Notes: generated by a model from the sequence alone, not told the origin. A DNA stretch of 64,000 nt from Paenactinomyces guangxiensis (GCF_016055185.1 NZ_JAECVR010000006.1:1-64000); one strand, 5' to 3'. Positions 8,669-17,518 are shown, counted from the first letter of the stretch. Numbers and translations are program-made.

Positions 8669-9940
8669 AAAGGCAATCATCTCAGGATCTATTGATTTTG
8701 TTTGATTGAGAGCTCGTAACTTCTTAATATCCAGACGAATTACCAGCGAAACAATAAACGCGATGATAAACAGCACGCCAAACACATACAAAGTTCCTAC
8801 ATAACTTTTGGTTGTATCCCGTACCCAGGCGGCAAAGATCGGTCCGGCAAGACCGGCAGCCGACCAGGCAGTAAGAATGTAGCCATGAATGGCGCCCAGT
8901 TGTTTCGTTCCGAACAAATCCCCGATATAAGCAGGAATCGAAGCAAATCCCCCGCCGTAGCAGGTCAGGATAAGGAAAAGCAGAATCTGGAAAAGAACAG
9001 CGTTTGTGGAGGCAGGCAACAGGAAATAGGCGATAATCTGAATAACGAAAAATGCCGTATACGTATTGGGCCTGCCGATATAGTCAGACAATGAAGCCCA
9101 ACCGATTCGCCCCAGCCCGTTGAATAAGCCCAGCAGACCGACCATGGTAGCCGCCGCGAGCGGAGTCATTCCGGCAATCTCCTGTGCCATCGGGGAAGCT
9201 ACCGCGAGGATGGCAATCCCGCAAGTGACATTAATGAAAAGCATTAGCCACAGATACCAGAAACGCTTTGTTTTGACCGCTTCGTTAGCAGTTAACTCGG
9301 ACAGATCCTGTTTGATTTTCAGCCCGCCCGACTTTTGTTTTTCTTTCAAACCCGCAGGAGCCCAGCCTTCCGGCGGCGGAGACAGATACTGGGCCGAGGC
9401 AAACATAATGGCAAAATAGATGATGCCGAGAATAAAAAATGTATTTGCAATACCCGTTGATATGATCAGGCGAGCCATGATCGGACTGCTGATCAGAGAG
9501 GCAAATCCGAAGCCCATAATCGCCAGCCCCGTTGCAAGGCCGCGCCGGTCAGGAAACCATTTTACCAGTGAGGAGACCGGGGTGATATAACCGACTCCCA
9601 GTCCAATTCCGCCCAGGATACCATAAAACACATATAGCAAGGAAAGCGATTCCAGGTTGATCGCCAAACCGGAACCCACCATGCCAACCCCAAAAAAGAT
9701 CGCCGCCAGGGTTCCTGCCTTCCTGGGACCGTGCTTTTCCACGAAATGGCCCAGAAAAGCTGCTGACAGACCCAAAAACAGAATGGCAAGACTAAAGGTC
9801 AGTGACACCTGCTTTGTATCCCATCCAAATTCTTTCATCAATGGTTTGGTAAATACACTCCAGGCATAAACCGAACCGATGGAGATATGAATCCCTACAG
9901 ATGCGAGTGCAATCAGCCAGCGGTTTTTAACCTTTTGCAT
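8660..9940 (-). CDS. OFA-family MFS transporter (oxalate/formate antiporter-like)
   Basis: This 426-residue, 12-segment membrane protein belongs to the oxalate/formate antiporter family: N-terminal SIGSVYAWSVFTKPL, GLGVGYITPVSSLVKWFPDRRGLATG in the mid-first half, and a charged central loop. Known members carry monocarboxylates or dicarboxylates such as oxalate, formate or pyruvate. The ATG follows AAAAGGAG. Its place between fdhD and the Moco genes suggests it carries formate or a precursor, but the family is broad. Confidence 0.85.
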   Translation of the reverse strand: MQKVKNRWLIALASVGIHISIGSVYAWSVFTKPLMKEFGWDTKQVSLTFSLAILFLGLSAAFLGHFVEKHGPRKAGTLAAIFFGVGMVGSGLAINLESLSLLYVFYGILGGIGLGVGYITPVSSLVKWFPDRRGLATGLAIMGFGFASLISSPIMARLIISTGIANTFFILGIIYFAIMFASAQYLSPPPEGWAPAGLKEKQKSGGLKIKQDLSELTANEAVKTKRFWYLWLMLFINVTCGIAILAVASPMAQEIAGMTPLAAATMVGLLGLFNGLGRIGWASLSDYIGRPNTYTAFFVIQIIAYFLLPASTNAVLFQILLFLILTCYGGGFASIPAYIGDLFGTKQLGAIHGYILTAWSAAGLAGPIFAAWVRDTTKSYVGTLYVFGVLFIIAFIVSLVIRLDIKKLRALNQTKSIDPEMIAFKK

Positions 9941-10022
9941 TTTTTTGCTCCTTTTCCCTGATCATTTTTCCATCAATCGATCCCTGTCATTACGAGAGTA
10001 AAGAAGTCAGCCACATAAATAA

Positions 10023-10073
10023 ATCCGGCATAAAACAATCTCAAGATATACCAGAGGTTGTTTTATGCCGGAT
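10023..10073 (-). terminator. Long perfect hairpin between DUF2294 gene and OFA transporter
   Basis: A perfect 16-bp stem (ATCCGGCATAAAACAA at 10023-10038 and its complement at 10058-10073) encloses a 19-base loop. On the minus strand the right arm is followed by TTATTTATG, fitting a terminator of the mobA/DUF2294 transcript. The stem is longer than needed for termination and could also be a regulatory or repeat element. A second, 8-bp hairpin (TACTTCTA/TAGAAGTA) follows at 10077-10101. Confidence 0.55.
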
Positions 10074-10108
10074 GAATACTTCTACAACCGTTATAGAAGT
10101 ACCAGTGA

Positions 10109-10122
10109 GGCAAGCGTTTTCA
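10109..10122. promoter_or_regulatory. Possible cre (CcpA) site upstream of the OFA transporter
   Basis: GGCAAGCGTTTTCA matches the catabolite-responsive element consensus TGWAANCGNTNWCA except at the first and third positions. It lies about 170 bases upstream of the transporter start. The match is partial and the distance is large, so this is tentative. Confidence 0.3.
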
Positions 10123-10227
10123 TCTATAGCCAATAAACGAAACCCATTTATTGACCATATAGTTTCATATTAAGATATTGTCGTAAATTTGTCAAAATAA
10201 AATCTGATCATCCTATCATAGAATTGA

Positions 10228-10578
10228 TTATTTATCGTCTATTTTTCTGTCAAAAATAAACACAGATACAGCCATATCCTCTTCAACTTTGATATCTGAA
10301 AATAAATAGAGCAACTTGGCTCCCACCACTTCTTCCATGCCGTCAGGCACCTTTTCCGCGTAAACCTGTTGGATCATTTTGGTTCGGGCTAAATGGACCA
10401 TGTCAGATCCCTGTGGCGTTTGCGCAATAAATTTTTCAGTCGGAGTCAAGTTTCCATGCAAAACTGAAACTGCCATATTATCCACAAAAGTGGTCCGTAT
10501 GCTTTCCGGGCCTTTGCCAAAATGCTCCTTCCTTACTTTTCGGACAATTTCATTAAACATCGCTTCTTTTTTTCCCAC
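10228..10578 (-). CDS. DUF2294 family protein
   Basis: This 116-residue soluble protein matches the DUF2294 family: a basic N-terminus (FNEIVRKVRKEHFGKGPES) and a central TPTEKFIAQTPQGSDMVHLART. No biochemical function is known to me. The GTG start is preceded by CAGGAG about 12 bases away; an ATG six codons inside is the alternative. It is 27 bases downstream of mobA and co-oriented, so it is probably co-transcribed. DUF2294 genes near formate dehydrogenase genes hint at a link, but this is inference. Confidence 0.75.
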   Translation of the reverse strand: MGKKEAMFNEIVRKVRKEHFGKGPESIRTTFVDNMAVSVLHGNLTPTEKFIAQTPQGSDMVHLARTKMIQQVYAEKVPDGMEEVVGAKLLYLFSDIKVEEDMAVSVFIFDRKIDDK

Positions 10579-10605
10579 TCCTGAAACTCACTCCTGTCCG
10601 GAACA

Positions 10606-11259
10606 TCAAATCGGCGGGAGATTATGATCGGTCCGCCGGGAAAGCTGCTGTTCTTTCAGTTTGTTCTTGAATAATGCCAGAGCTTTTTCATATTGCTCCG
10701 GTGTGTTCACATTGAGGACAAAGTGCAAGTCAAACCCCCGCTTCAGGAAAAAAGAGTTATCAGCTGTTTGCCAATCAATCTTTTGCAAAAATTGTTTTAC
10801 CTGGCAGAAATCCTTCCGCAGCAACTCCACAATGACATCCGCGCACTCTCTGCTGTATACGCCGTGAAGCGGGTGCAGCCGTCCGTCGATGACAGGGACC
10901 ACGGCGTCACAATTGCGGCGGTGCTTGCAGTCCGCCAATGCCTGCGCAACCGCGCCGGAAATGAAGGGCATATCACAGCCAACCACCCATACATCCCGAT
11001 GGCCCGCTCTGGAAAAAGCCGCGTGCATCCCGCTCAGCGGCCCTTTCGCCGGGATATCATCTCCAATCAACTGAACTTCCCCTCCGATCAAAGGAGTGAA
11101 ATGCTCAGGCTGATTGGTGACCAGAAAAAGCTCGTCACATACCGGCTTCATTTCCCTTATTTGCCGCTGAAGCAGGGTTTCTCCGCCAAAGGTTAGCAAA
11201 GCTTTTATTTTGCCGTTCATCCGCCTGTTTTTGCCGCCTGCCAAAATGACTCCGGTCAT
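10606..11259 (-). CDS. mobA: MobA, molybdenum cofactor guanylyltransferase
   Basis: MobA transfers GMP from GTP to Moco to make the MGD form used by formate dehydrogenase-type enzymes. The N-terminus TGVILAGGKNRRMNGKIKALL is the nucleotide-binding signature, and DVWVVGCDMPFISG carries the metal-binding Asp. I start at the ATG at 11259 (217 residues), because the signature begins there and GGGGAG lies 10 bases upstream; the frame extends another 26 codons. It is divergent from the moa operon. Confidence 0.92.
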   Translation of the reverse strand: MTGVILAGGKNRRMNGKIKALLTFGGETLLQRQIREMKPVCDELFLVTNQPEHFTPLIGGEVQLIGDDIPAKGPLSGMHAAFSRAGHRDVWVVGCDMPFISGAVAQALADCKHRRNCDAVVPVIDGRLHPLHGVYSRECADVIVELLRKDFCQVKQFLQKIDWQTADNSFFLKRGFDLHFVLNVNTPEQYEKALALFKNKLKEQQLSRRTDHNLPPI

Positions 11260-11479
11260 TCTCTTCAACTCCCCAAACATCCCTGTCAAACTCCCTGAAT
11301 GATCCCCCTCTCCAATCATTTTCTTGAAGACAGACATGATTGTATTGGTGCGAATTTTATGTCATGATTGAGACATATTATCCATCATTTAAACATAGAA
11401 TCTTATGTTCCTTCAATCATTTTTATTTACCAACCCAAACTTAAGATTGGTTTAAATGGATTGCTGAAGGGATGAAACG

Positions 11480-11959
11480 ATGCTTACACACTTTAATGAG
11501 CAACAACGGGCCCGGATGGTGGACGTGACCCACAAACAGGAAACGGAGCGGATGGCTGTTGCAAAAAGCAGGGTTGTCATGCAACCGGCAACTCTTGAAA
11601 CCATCGAGCAAGGAAAAATATCCAAAGGCGACGTACTGGCTGTCGCCCAGATCGCCGGTGTGATGGCAGCCAAAAAAACGGCGGAGATTATTCCTATGTG
11701 CCATCCCATTTTTACGACCGGAGTAGACCTGCAATTTAAAAAAACGGCCGAAGATACAATTGAAATAAAAGCTACTGTTAAAACAAAGGGCGTAACCGGT
11801 GTGGAGATGGAGGCATTGACAGCAGCAAGTGCGGCGGCGCTGACCATCTATGATATGTGTAAAGCGATTGACCCGGAAATGGTGATCGGCCCTACTTATT
11901 TGCTGCAAAAAACCGGCGGAAAAAGCGGAAACTGGTCAACCAGCCTGGAGAAAGGATGA
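11480..11959 (+). CDS. moaC: MoaC, cyclic pyranopterin monophosphate synthase
   Basis: MoaC converts the product of MoaA into cyclic pyranopterin monophosphate, the first stable Moco intermediate. The protein is full length at 159 residues and has the family hallmarks MVDVTHK, PMCHP (active site) and the C-terminal [23 protein letters not shown] with the KAID motif. ATG with AAGGGATG upstream. First gene of the seven-gene Moco operon. Confidence 0.95.
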   Translation: MLTHFNEQQRARMVDVTHKQETERMAVAKSRVVMQPATLETIEQGKISKGDVLAVAQIAGVMAAKKTAEIIPMCHPIFTTGVDLQFKKTAEDTIEIKATVKTKGVTGVEMEALTAASAAALTIYDMCKAIDPEMVIGPTYLLQKTGGKSGNWSTSLEKG

Positions 11960-11968
11960 GCGGAAGCC

Positions 11969-12448
11969 GTGTCTTGGAAAGTGGGAATCGTAACAGTGAG
12001 CGACCGTTGTGCGAACGGAGACAGAGAGGATTCCAGCGGTCAGCTGTTGATTCGGTTATGCCAAAACTGGCAGGTAACAGAGTATAAAGTGATCCCGGAT
12101 GAACAGCAGCAAATTGAACAAACCTTAATACAGCTGGCAGACCAAGCAGGATGTGACCTAATACTGACAACAGGCGGAACCGGGTTTGCTGTGCGGGATG
12201 TAACTCCGGAAGCGACCCGGGCTGTTATTCACAGGGAAGCTCCCGGCCTGTGTGAAGCGATGCGGGCGGCGACGGCATCACAAACAAAATTTGCAATTTT
12301 GTCCCGTGCTGTTGCCGGTATTCGCAATCAGACACTGATTGTAAACCTTCCCGGAAGCCCCAAAGGGGTAGAGGAGTGTTTTGCCGCCATTGCCGATGTT
12401 CTCCCTCATGCACTTGAGGTATTAACCAAAAATGTAAGTCATTCTTAA
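11969..12448 (+). CDS. mogA: MogA/MoaB-family molybdopterin adenylyltransferase
   Basis: This 159-residue protein activates molybdopterin by adenylylation ahead of molybdate insertion by MoeA. Hallmarks are the N-terminal VGIVTVSDRCANGDREDSSG and the nucleotide-binding DLILTTGGTGFAVRDVTPEAT. The start is GTG, 9 bases after the moaC stop. Bacillus annotations call this protein MoaB or MogA interchangeably. Confidence 0.93.
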   Translation: MSWKVGIVTVSDRCANGDREDSSGQLLIRLCQNWQVTEYKVIPDEQQQIEQTLIQLADQAGCDLILTTGGTGFAVRDVTPEATRAVIHREAPGLCEAMRAATASQTKFAILSRAVAGIRNQTLIVNLPGSPKGVEECFAAIADVLPHALEVLTKNVSHS

Positions 12449-12473
12449 ACATCTTACACCTGGGGGGTTGAAT

Positions 12474-13721
12474 ATGCGGTTTGATCGGGAAGTGGTAAAA
12501 GTAGAGGAAGCCCAAAAAAGAATCCAACCGTACATTCGGGCGGGGCAGACGGAAACCGTAACTTTACAACAGAGTTTCGGCCGTTATCTGGCAGAGGATA
12601 TTTACGCAAATGTGGATCTTCCCCATTTTCACCGTTCAGGAATGGACGGATTTGCCATTCGCTCGGCTGATACCAAAGGGGCCTCAAGGGAAAACCCGGT
12701 CTGGTTTAAAGTAATTGAAACCATTCCCTGCGGCGTCGTTCCCCAACAGGAAGTAAAGCCGGGCACTGCTTCACGCATTATGACTGGTGCTGCTGTTCCG
12801 GACGGTGCTGATGCCGTTGTCATGCTGGAGATGACCCAGACGGCAGAAAAGGACGGAACCGTTTTTATGTCCCTGCAACGTGAAATCTCACCGGGACAAA
12901 ATATTGCCCCCGCCGGTTCGGAAGTGAAACAGGGTACGCTTCTGCTCCGTGGAGGGCGGAAAATCAATGCCGGCGAGGTGGCTGTTCTTGCTACGTTTGG
13001 CTGTCATACGGTTAAAGTTTACCGGCAGCCCAGAGTAGCTATTTTTGCCACCGGCTCTGAATTGCTAAGCATCGAGTCCCCTCTTGAGCCCGGCAAGATC
13101 CGGAATAGCAACAGCCACATGCTGGCCAGTCTGGTTCGCGAAGCAGGAGGACTGCCCCTGATCCGGGAAACACTGCCCGATGATGTGGACAGGGCCCGGA
13201 CGGCAATCCTTAACGCCTTTGACGATGCAGACCTTGTGATCAGCACAGGCGGCGTCTCAGTCGGAGATTATGATATTCTCGTGGATATTTTTGAACACTG
13301 GGACGGGAAGATGCTTTTTAATAAACTGGCGATGCGGCCCGGCAGCCCCACAACGGTCGGCGTCCGGAACGACACGTTTTTATTTGCCCTTTCCGGTAAT
13401 CCGGGGGCTTGTTTCGTCGGCTTTGAGCTGTTTATCCGGCCCGTTTTACAGGGAATGCAGGGAAAGACCACTCATGATCTGGCCGTTTTTACGGCAACCA
13501 TGGCCGAGGACTTTCCCAAGCCCAGTCCCTTTACCCGGTTTGTCCGGGGCATCCGTGAGGTGAAGGACGGAAAAGTGTTTGTCAAACCAGCCGGAATCGA
13601 AAAGTCGAGCATTACATTAACCATTAAGGACGCAGATTGTTTAATCATCGTACCCCCCGGCGGCCGCGGGGTATCTGCCGGCCAGATGGTCAAAGCCATT
13701 CCGGTAAAAGGGAGGGAATGA
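12474..13721 (+). CDS. moeA: MoeA, molybdopterin molybdenumtransferase
   Basis: MoeA inserts molybdate into adenylylated molybdopterin. This 415-residue protein has the full domain order: N-terminal MoeA domain with FHRSGMDGFAIRS, a MoCF-biosynthesis domain with ISTGGVSVGDYD and LSGNPGACFVGFE, and the C-terminal beta-barrel. I choose the ATG at 12474, since GGGGGG precedes it by 6 bases, while the TTG at 12468 directly abuts the ribosome binding site. Its stop overlaps the next ATG as ATGA. Confidence 0.94.
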   Translation: MRFDREVVKVEEAQKRIQPYIRAGQTETVTLQQSFGRYLAEDIYANVDLPHFHRSGMDGFAIRSADTKGASRENPVWFKVIETIPCGVVPQQEVKPGTASRIMTGAAVPDGADAVVMLEMTQTAEKDGTVFMSLQREISPGQNIAPAGSEVKQGTLLLRGGRKINAGEVAVLATFGCHTVKVYRQPRVAIFATGSELLSIESPLEPGKIRNSNSHMLASLVREAGGLPLIRETLPDDVDRARTAILNAFDDADLVISTGGVSVGDYDILVDIFEHWDGKMLFNKLAMRPGSPTTVGVRNDTFLFALSGNPGACFVGFELFIRPVLQGMQGKTTHDLAVFTATMAEDFPKPSPFTRFVRGIREVKDGKVFVKPAGIEKSSITLTIKDADCLIIVPPGGRGVSAGQMVKAIPVKGRE

Positions 13722-14209
13722 TTGGTTTGCAGCGGCGAATCGTGCAAGTGGTCGGCTATAAAAATTCGGGCAAAACAACGCTGATCTGCCATCTGATCGG
13801 ACAACTGGCAGAGAAAGGGCTTCGGGTTGGCACCGTCAAACATGACAGCCATGATTTTCAATGGGATACAGCCGGGACGGATACCTGGAAACACACTGCG
13901 GCCGGGGCCCACACAGTCGCCATCACCTCAACCAAAAAAACAGCTGTTTTTAAACAAAAGCCGGCTTCGCTTGACGAGCTGGTTTCCGGGATGGACGATG
14001 TTGATGTGATTCTGGTTGAAGGGTTTAAACAAGAAAAATATCCCAAAGTTCTGTTGATCAGAAATGTTGATGATACACAATTATTGCAACAGCTGACAAA
14101 TGTGATTGCCGTTGTCTCCCCGGTCCCGCTGACAAATATCCGGCTTCCTGTCTGGCCGGCCGGCCAAACAGACGGACTGGCTGAATTTTTGCTTGATCAA
14201 TGGGAGTGA
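13718..14209 (+). CDS. mobB: MobB, molybdopterin-guanine dinucleotide biosynthesis GTPase
   Basis: This small P-loop protein assists MobA in MGD formation. The Walker A motif is VGYKNSGKTT near the N-terminus, and DVDVILVEGFKQEKYPK is the conserved later block. The ATG overlaps the moeA stop; the TTG at 13727 has better spacing from GGGAGG and may be the actual start. Length about 160 residues is normal. Confidence 0.9.
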   Translation: MIGLQRRIVQVVGYKNSGKTTLICHLIGQLAEKGLRVGTVKHDSHDFQWDTAGTDTWKHTAAGAHTVAITSTKKTAVFKQKPASLDELVSGMDDVDVILVEGFKQEKYPKVLLIRNVDDTQLLQQLTNVIAVVSPVPLTNIRLPVWPAGQTDGLAEFLLDQWE

Positions 14210-14215
14210 GCAAAC

Positions 14216-14632
14216 TTGAACCATGTTGCGGTTACAAAAGAGAAAATTGAACTTCAACCTCTCATCAGCCTGGTTGAAGATCGAAATTGCGGAGCCATAT
14301 GCACCTTTATGGGAACCGTGCGCGAGCTGACCAACGGAAAGAAAACATTATATCTGGAGTATGAAGCCTATGAGGAAATGGCTGAGAAGAAAATGAAAGA
14401 GATTGGAAATAAAGTCCTGGAACAATATGATTGCGCCAAAATCGCCATGGTGCACCGGACCGGACGGCTGGAGATCGGAGAGGTGGCTGTAGCCATTGTT
14501 GTATCCGCCCCCCATCGCAAAGCCTCTTTCGAGGGTTGCCGTTATGCCATTGAACAGATTAAACAGTTTGTGCCGATCTGGAAAAAGGAGTACGGAGAAG
14601 ACGGATCTTACTGGGTGGGAAATTGTTGTTAG
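14216..14632 (+). CDS. moaE: MoaE, molybdopterin synthase large subunit
   Basis: MoaE is the catalytic subunit that puts the dithiolene sulfurs on cyclic pyranopterin monophosphate, using thiocarboxylated MoaD. The 138-residue protein has the family blocks GAICTFMGTVRE, LYLEYEAYEEMAEKKM, HRTGRLEIGE and the active-site lysine region PIWKKEYGEDGSYW. The start is TTG with GGGAGTGAG upstream, 6 bases after mobB. Confidence 0.94.
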   Translation: MNHVAVTKEKIELQPLISLVEDRNCGAICTFMGTVRELTNGKKTLYLEYEAYEEMAEKKMKEIGNKVLEQYDCAKIAMVHRTGRLEIGEVAVAIVVSAPHRKASFEGCRYAIEQIKQFVPIWKKEYGEDGSYWVGNCC

Positions 14633-14647
14633 AAAAGAGGTGAGCAC

Positions 14648-14896
14648 ATGGAAAGCAAAATAAAAGTTCTCTGTTTCGCTGACTTGGGAGAGAAACTGGG
14701 CAGATCGCTGGAAATACCAGCAGAAACGGACTTGACAGCTGCAGAGCTTCGCCAGCGGGTCATCAAGTTGTATCCCCAGTTTCAGTCTGATCTTCAATCT
14801 TGCCTGATCGCTGTCAACCAGGAGTACGCAACCGGGGAAACGATGGTCAACACAGGCGACGAGATCGCTTTCATCCCGCCGGTCAGCGGTGGATAA
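14648..14896 (+). CDS. moaD: MoaD, molybdopterin synthase sulfur carrier
   Basis: This 82-residue ubiquitin-fold protein ends in IPPVSGG, the di-glycine tail that is adenylylated and thiocarboxylated before it donates sulfur in MoaE. The ATG follows AAAGAGGTGAGC. No MoeB/ThiF activating enzyme is encoded in this window, so that partner must be elsewhere. Confidence 0.93.
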   Translation: MESKIKVLCFADLGEKLGRSLEIPAETDLTAAELRQRVIKLYPQFQSDLQSCLIAVNQEYATGETMVNTGDEIAFIPPVSGG

Positions 14897-14938
14897 TCCA
14901 CAGATACAAAGCTCTCCATAGCAGAAAGGGGGTTTACA

Positions 14939-15955
14939 GTGGAAAAAAAGTTGACAGACGCTTTGGGACGGCCCCTTCACGATTTGCGTATTTCGGTTAC
15001 AGACCGCTGCAACTTTCGTTGCCGGTACTGTATGCCGGAAGAAATGTACGGACCGGATTACCCCTTTTTGCCCAGGGAGAAACTGCTCACTTTTGAGGAA
15101 ATCACTCGTCTGGTACGTATTTTTTCCAGCCTCGGTGTGACAAAGATCCGCATTACCGGTGGAGAGCCGCTGTTGAGAAAAGATCTTCCCCAACTGATTC
15201 GCATGATTGCCTCCATCCCTTCCGTCAAGGATATCGCCCTTACCACCAACGGTGTTTTGTTAAAAAAGCAGGCAACTCTCCTCAAAAAGGCCGGTCTCGA
15301 ACGAATTAATGTAAGTCTGGATACCCTGAACAACGATCTGTTCACCCGTCTCAACTCACGCAAATACAGAGTGGAACAGGTTTTGGAAGGAATTGAAGCG
15401 GCAGCCCGTGCCGGCCTGCGGGTAAAAATAAATATGGTTGTGATGAAAGGAGTCAATGACGGGGAGATTGTATCCATCGCCCGCCATTTCCGGGGAAGCG
15501 GACATATTTTGCGCTTTATTGAGTTTATGGATGTCGGCAACAGCAATGGCTGGAACCTGAAACAGGTGATCTCCATGGAAGAGATTGTAAGCCGAATCCA
15601 TCATGAAATGCCGGTTGAACCGATGAAACCCAACTACTTTGGCGAAGTGGCTTCCCGTTTCCGTTATCAGGGCTCTGACGAGGAATTTGGTGTTATCTCC
15701 TCCATTACCGCCCCTTTCTGTTCCTCCTGTACACGGGCGCGTTTATCTTCAGACGGATACTTATATACCTGCCTGTTCGCCTCCACAGGCACAAACCTGG
15801 TTGATCCGCTGCGATCCGGAGCTTCCGATGAGAGCATCAAACAACTGATCGAAGAAATCTGGCAGCAGCGAACAGACCGCTATTCAGAAGATCGCTCCCT
15901 GCAAACCGGGAAGCAAAAAGGGGAAAAAATTGAAATGTCTTATATCGGCGGCTAA
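14939..15955 (+). CDS. moaA: MoaA, GTP 3',8-cyclase (radical SAM)
   Basis: MoaA carries out the first step of Moco synthesis from GTP. The N-terminal radical SAM cluster motif is RCNFRCRYC. The second 4Fe-4S cluster is held by [20 protein letters not shown]. The protein ends in IGG: the C-terminal double glycine needed for activity is kept. The start is GTG with AAAGGGGG upstream. Last gene of the operon; 338 residues is normal. Confidence 0.95.
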   Translation: MEKKLTDALGRPLHDLRISVTDRCNFRCRYCMPEEMYGPDYPFLPREKLLTFEEITRLVRIFSSLGVTKIRITGGEPLLRKDLPQLIRMIASIPSVKDIALTTNGVLLKKQATLLKKAGLERINVSLDTLNNDLFTRLNSRKYRVEQVLEGIEAAARAGLRVKINMVVMKGVNDGEIVSIARHFRGSGHILRFIEFMDVGNSNGWNLKQVISMEEIVSRIHHEMPVEPMKPNYFGEVASRFRYQGSDEEFGVISSITAPFCSSCTRARLSSDGYLYTCLFASTGTNLVDPLRSGASDESIKQLIEEIWQQRTDRYSEDRSLQTGKQKGEKIEMSYIGG

Positions 15956-15960
15956 TGAAA

Positions 15961-15995
15961 AAGAGCTATGCTGGCTTACGGTCAACATAGCTCTT
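15961..15995. terminator. Palindromic terminator, copy 2 of a repeated element
   Basis: A 10-bp stem, AAGAGCTATG/CATAGCTCTT, with a 15-base loop, lies between the convergent moaA and 16090-16494 genes. On the minus strand it is followed by TTTCATT, so it terminates the minus-strand gene best and may act on both. The arms match those of the 4915-4954 palindrome. Confidence 0.7.
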
Positions 15996-16089
15996 CCTGC
16001 TGTATTCCAAGCTTTTTGGCCGTGGCCAATCCGTTTCCCATCAGCCGGCCAGCGCATTTTTTGTTCAAGATATGGTTCAGTATGCAGTT

Positions 16090-16494
16090 TCATCTTGGTT
16101 CCTTTCTGGTGAGAAATCCGGTATCTTCCTGTCCGTATGATCCGGTCTGGGTACATGATTTAGCTTGATAAAACGTATTTCCCCCGATCAGTACAAAAGC
16201 GAACACTTGAGAAACAATCACAAGTACAAATACCTTGATACCTCTCATGTTTAATTTTTTGTTGGCCAGCCGGCGCAACATCACCATAATGAAAATGAAA
16301 AACAGCAAAAGCAAGGGACCAATGAAGAGAACGAGACCAAAGAAAGCAATGGCAGCCTTTGCTTCCCCCTCACAGTGAACAGAATAGTTATTCTTGATAA
16401 AAACAAACAGAATCGTGAGGACCAATGCGAACAACATCTCCATAATCACAAAGCGGATGTCCTGACTGGTGTCCAGCTTCTCTTCCCTGAGCAT
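16090..16494 (-). CDS. Small membrane protein of unknown function
   Basis: This 134-residue protein has three hydrophobic segments (about 14-33, 47-72 and 84-104) separated by short charged loops. Two cysteines lie outside them. I choose the ATG at 16494, with AAAGGGGA 7 bases before it. I do not recognise a family. It stands alone, convergent with the Moco operon. Confidence 0.6.
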   Translation of the reverse strand: MLREEKLDTSQDIRFVIMEMLFALVLTILFVFIKNNYSVHCEGEAKAAIAFFGLVLFIGPLLLLFFIFIMVMLRRLANKKLNMRGIKVFVLVIVSQVFAFVLIGGNTFYQAKSCTQTGSYGQEDTGFLTRKEPR

Positions 16495-16759
16495 AGCCAC
16501 GTCCCCTTTACTTCGTTTTTAGAGACAACCGGTCCTTATTTATATCATATCTAACTTATCACACAATAACGAGTGTTATTAATCATCAAGGGGAAGGGGC
16601 CAGCATAGTGACTAAAAATTACAGCGACAGGCCTACAGCCGGAAATAAAAAAGCGTCCCTCTCTAAAGAAGAACGCAAAAAGCGGCTAATACTGCTCAAA
16701 TTGTTTATAACGTAATATTCAAACATATTTTTTCGCCCTTATACAGGGCAGCGAGTTTG

Positions 16760-16975
16760 TCAGCGGTTAACCATTTCGGGTGGAACTGTTATTTTCAAAT
16801 TCACTTCTTCGTAAAAGTCACGTCTCAATGCATCATTTGGGTCTTCACCGAAGTTAACCTGGCCACCGGGCAATTCGTAGTAACCGGGCAAAAAAGTTTC
16901 TTTTAAAAACCTTTAAACAATCAGTGTCTTTCCCTGATGATAAATAAACCCAGTGCAAACGATTTTCTGATACAT
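16760..16975 (-). pseudogene. Nudix hydrolase remnant
   Basis: GGGGGA and an ATG at 16975 open a frame that reads MYQKIVCTGFIYHQGKTLIV, meets a TAA, then continues in the same frame as RFLKETFLPGYYELPGGQ and a Nudix box (GGQVNFGEDPNDALRRDFYEE). It ends at a TGA at 16760, about half the usual length. The TAA sits where AAA (Lys) is expected, so one nonsense change plus a C-terminal truncation explain the decay. The remaining sequence from 16495 to 16759 shows no gene. Confidence 0.7.
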
Positions 16976-17050
16976 TGCAATCCCCCGTTTCATTCCGGTT
17001 GATTACCAGTGTAATCATATGGGGGATGAAATAACCAGGTAGAAATGGAT

Positions 17051-17518
17051 TTAAAACAATTTACTCAATGAACCTTGAAGCATGAGTTGTTGATAAGCCT
17101 CAATAAAATCCTGAAATCTCAGATCAATGTTTTTGGGGAGTTTGGTGAAATCAAAGTAGTGCACTTTTTTAAATTCCGTTCCATATCCCTGGACATTCCC
17201 CAGAATATCACGGGTTACGTAGACTGTAGCGACAATATATTTTTGATCTTCGTTTGTGACCCGGCACTTCTCTCCGGAGAAAACACGGACGAGATGAAGA
17301 TCACCAATCACTAATCCCGTTTGTTCATACACCTGACGGCGGGCGGTATCTTCCAACGTTTCCCCCCTGATCAAAAGGCCACCCGGCAATACCCACGAAC
17401 CTTCAGCACCCTGTTGCAGAAGCAGTTGATCTTTTTCATTGATGACAAGTACATGGGCTCCAACAAGGAGATGCGGACGATGGCCGAGCCAGTTGCGAAT
17501 CCCTTGAGTGTATCCCAT
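17051..17518 (-). CDS. Nudix hydrolase with altered catalytic box
   Basis: This 155-residue protein has a Nudix fold: an N-terminal strand region (HRPHLLVGAHVLVIN), then the box GGLLIRGETLEDTARRQVYEQTGL. The family consensus G-x5-E-x7-R-E-U-x-E-E-x-G-U has three glutamates in its second half; here two are glutamines (RQ and EQ). Metal binding may be weakened. The ATG at 17518 follows AAGGGAG. Many Nudix enzymes hydrolyse nucleoside diphosphate derivatives; the substrate here is unknown. Two small genes lie just upstream in the same direction. Confidence 0.8.
   Translation of the reverse strand: MGYTQGIRNWLGHRPHLLVGAHVLVINEKDQLLLQQGAEGSWVLPGGLLIRGETLEDTARRQVYEQTGLVIGDLHLVRVFSGEKCRVTNEDQKYIVATVYVTRDILGNVQGYGTEFKKVHYFDFTKLPKNIDLRFQDFIEAYQQLMLQGSLSKLF

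Noticed and set aside
11441-11908. Long minus-strand frame of 155 codons
   Set aside because: It is antisense to moaC, whose family motifs are unmistakable, and has no ribosome binding site.
14348-15193. 281-codon minus-strand frame
   Set aside because: It covers moaE, moaD and the start of moaA in antisense; composition is low-complexity and no family fits.
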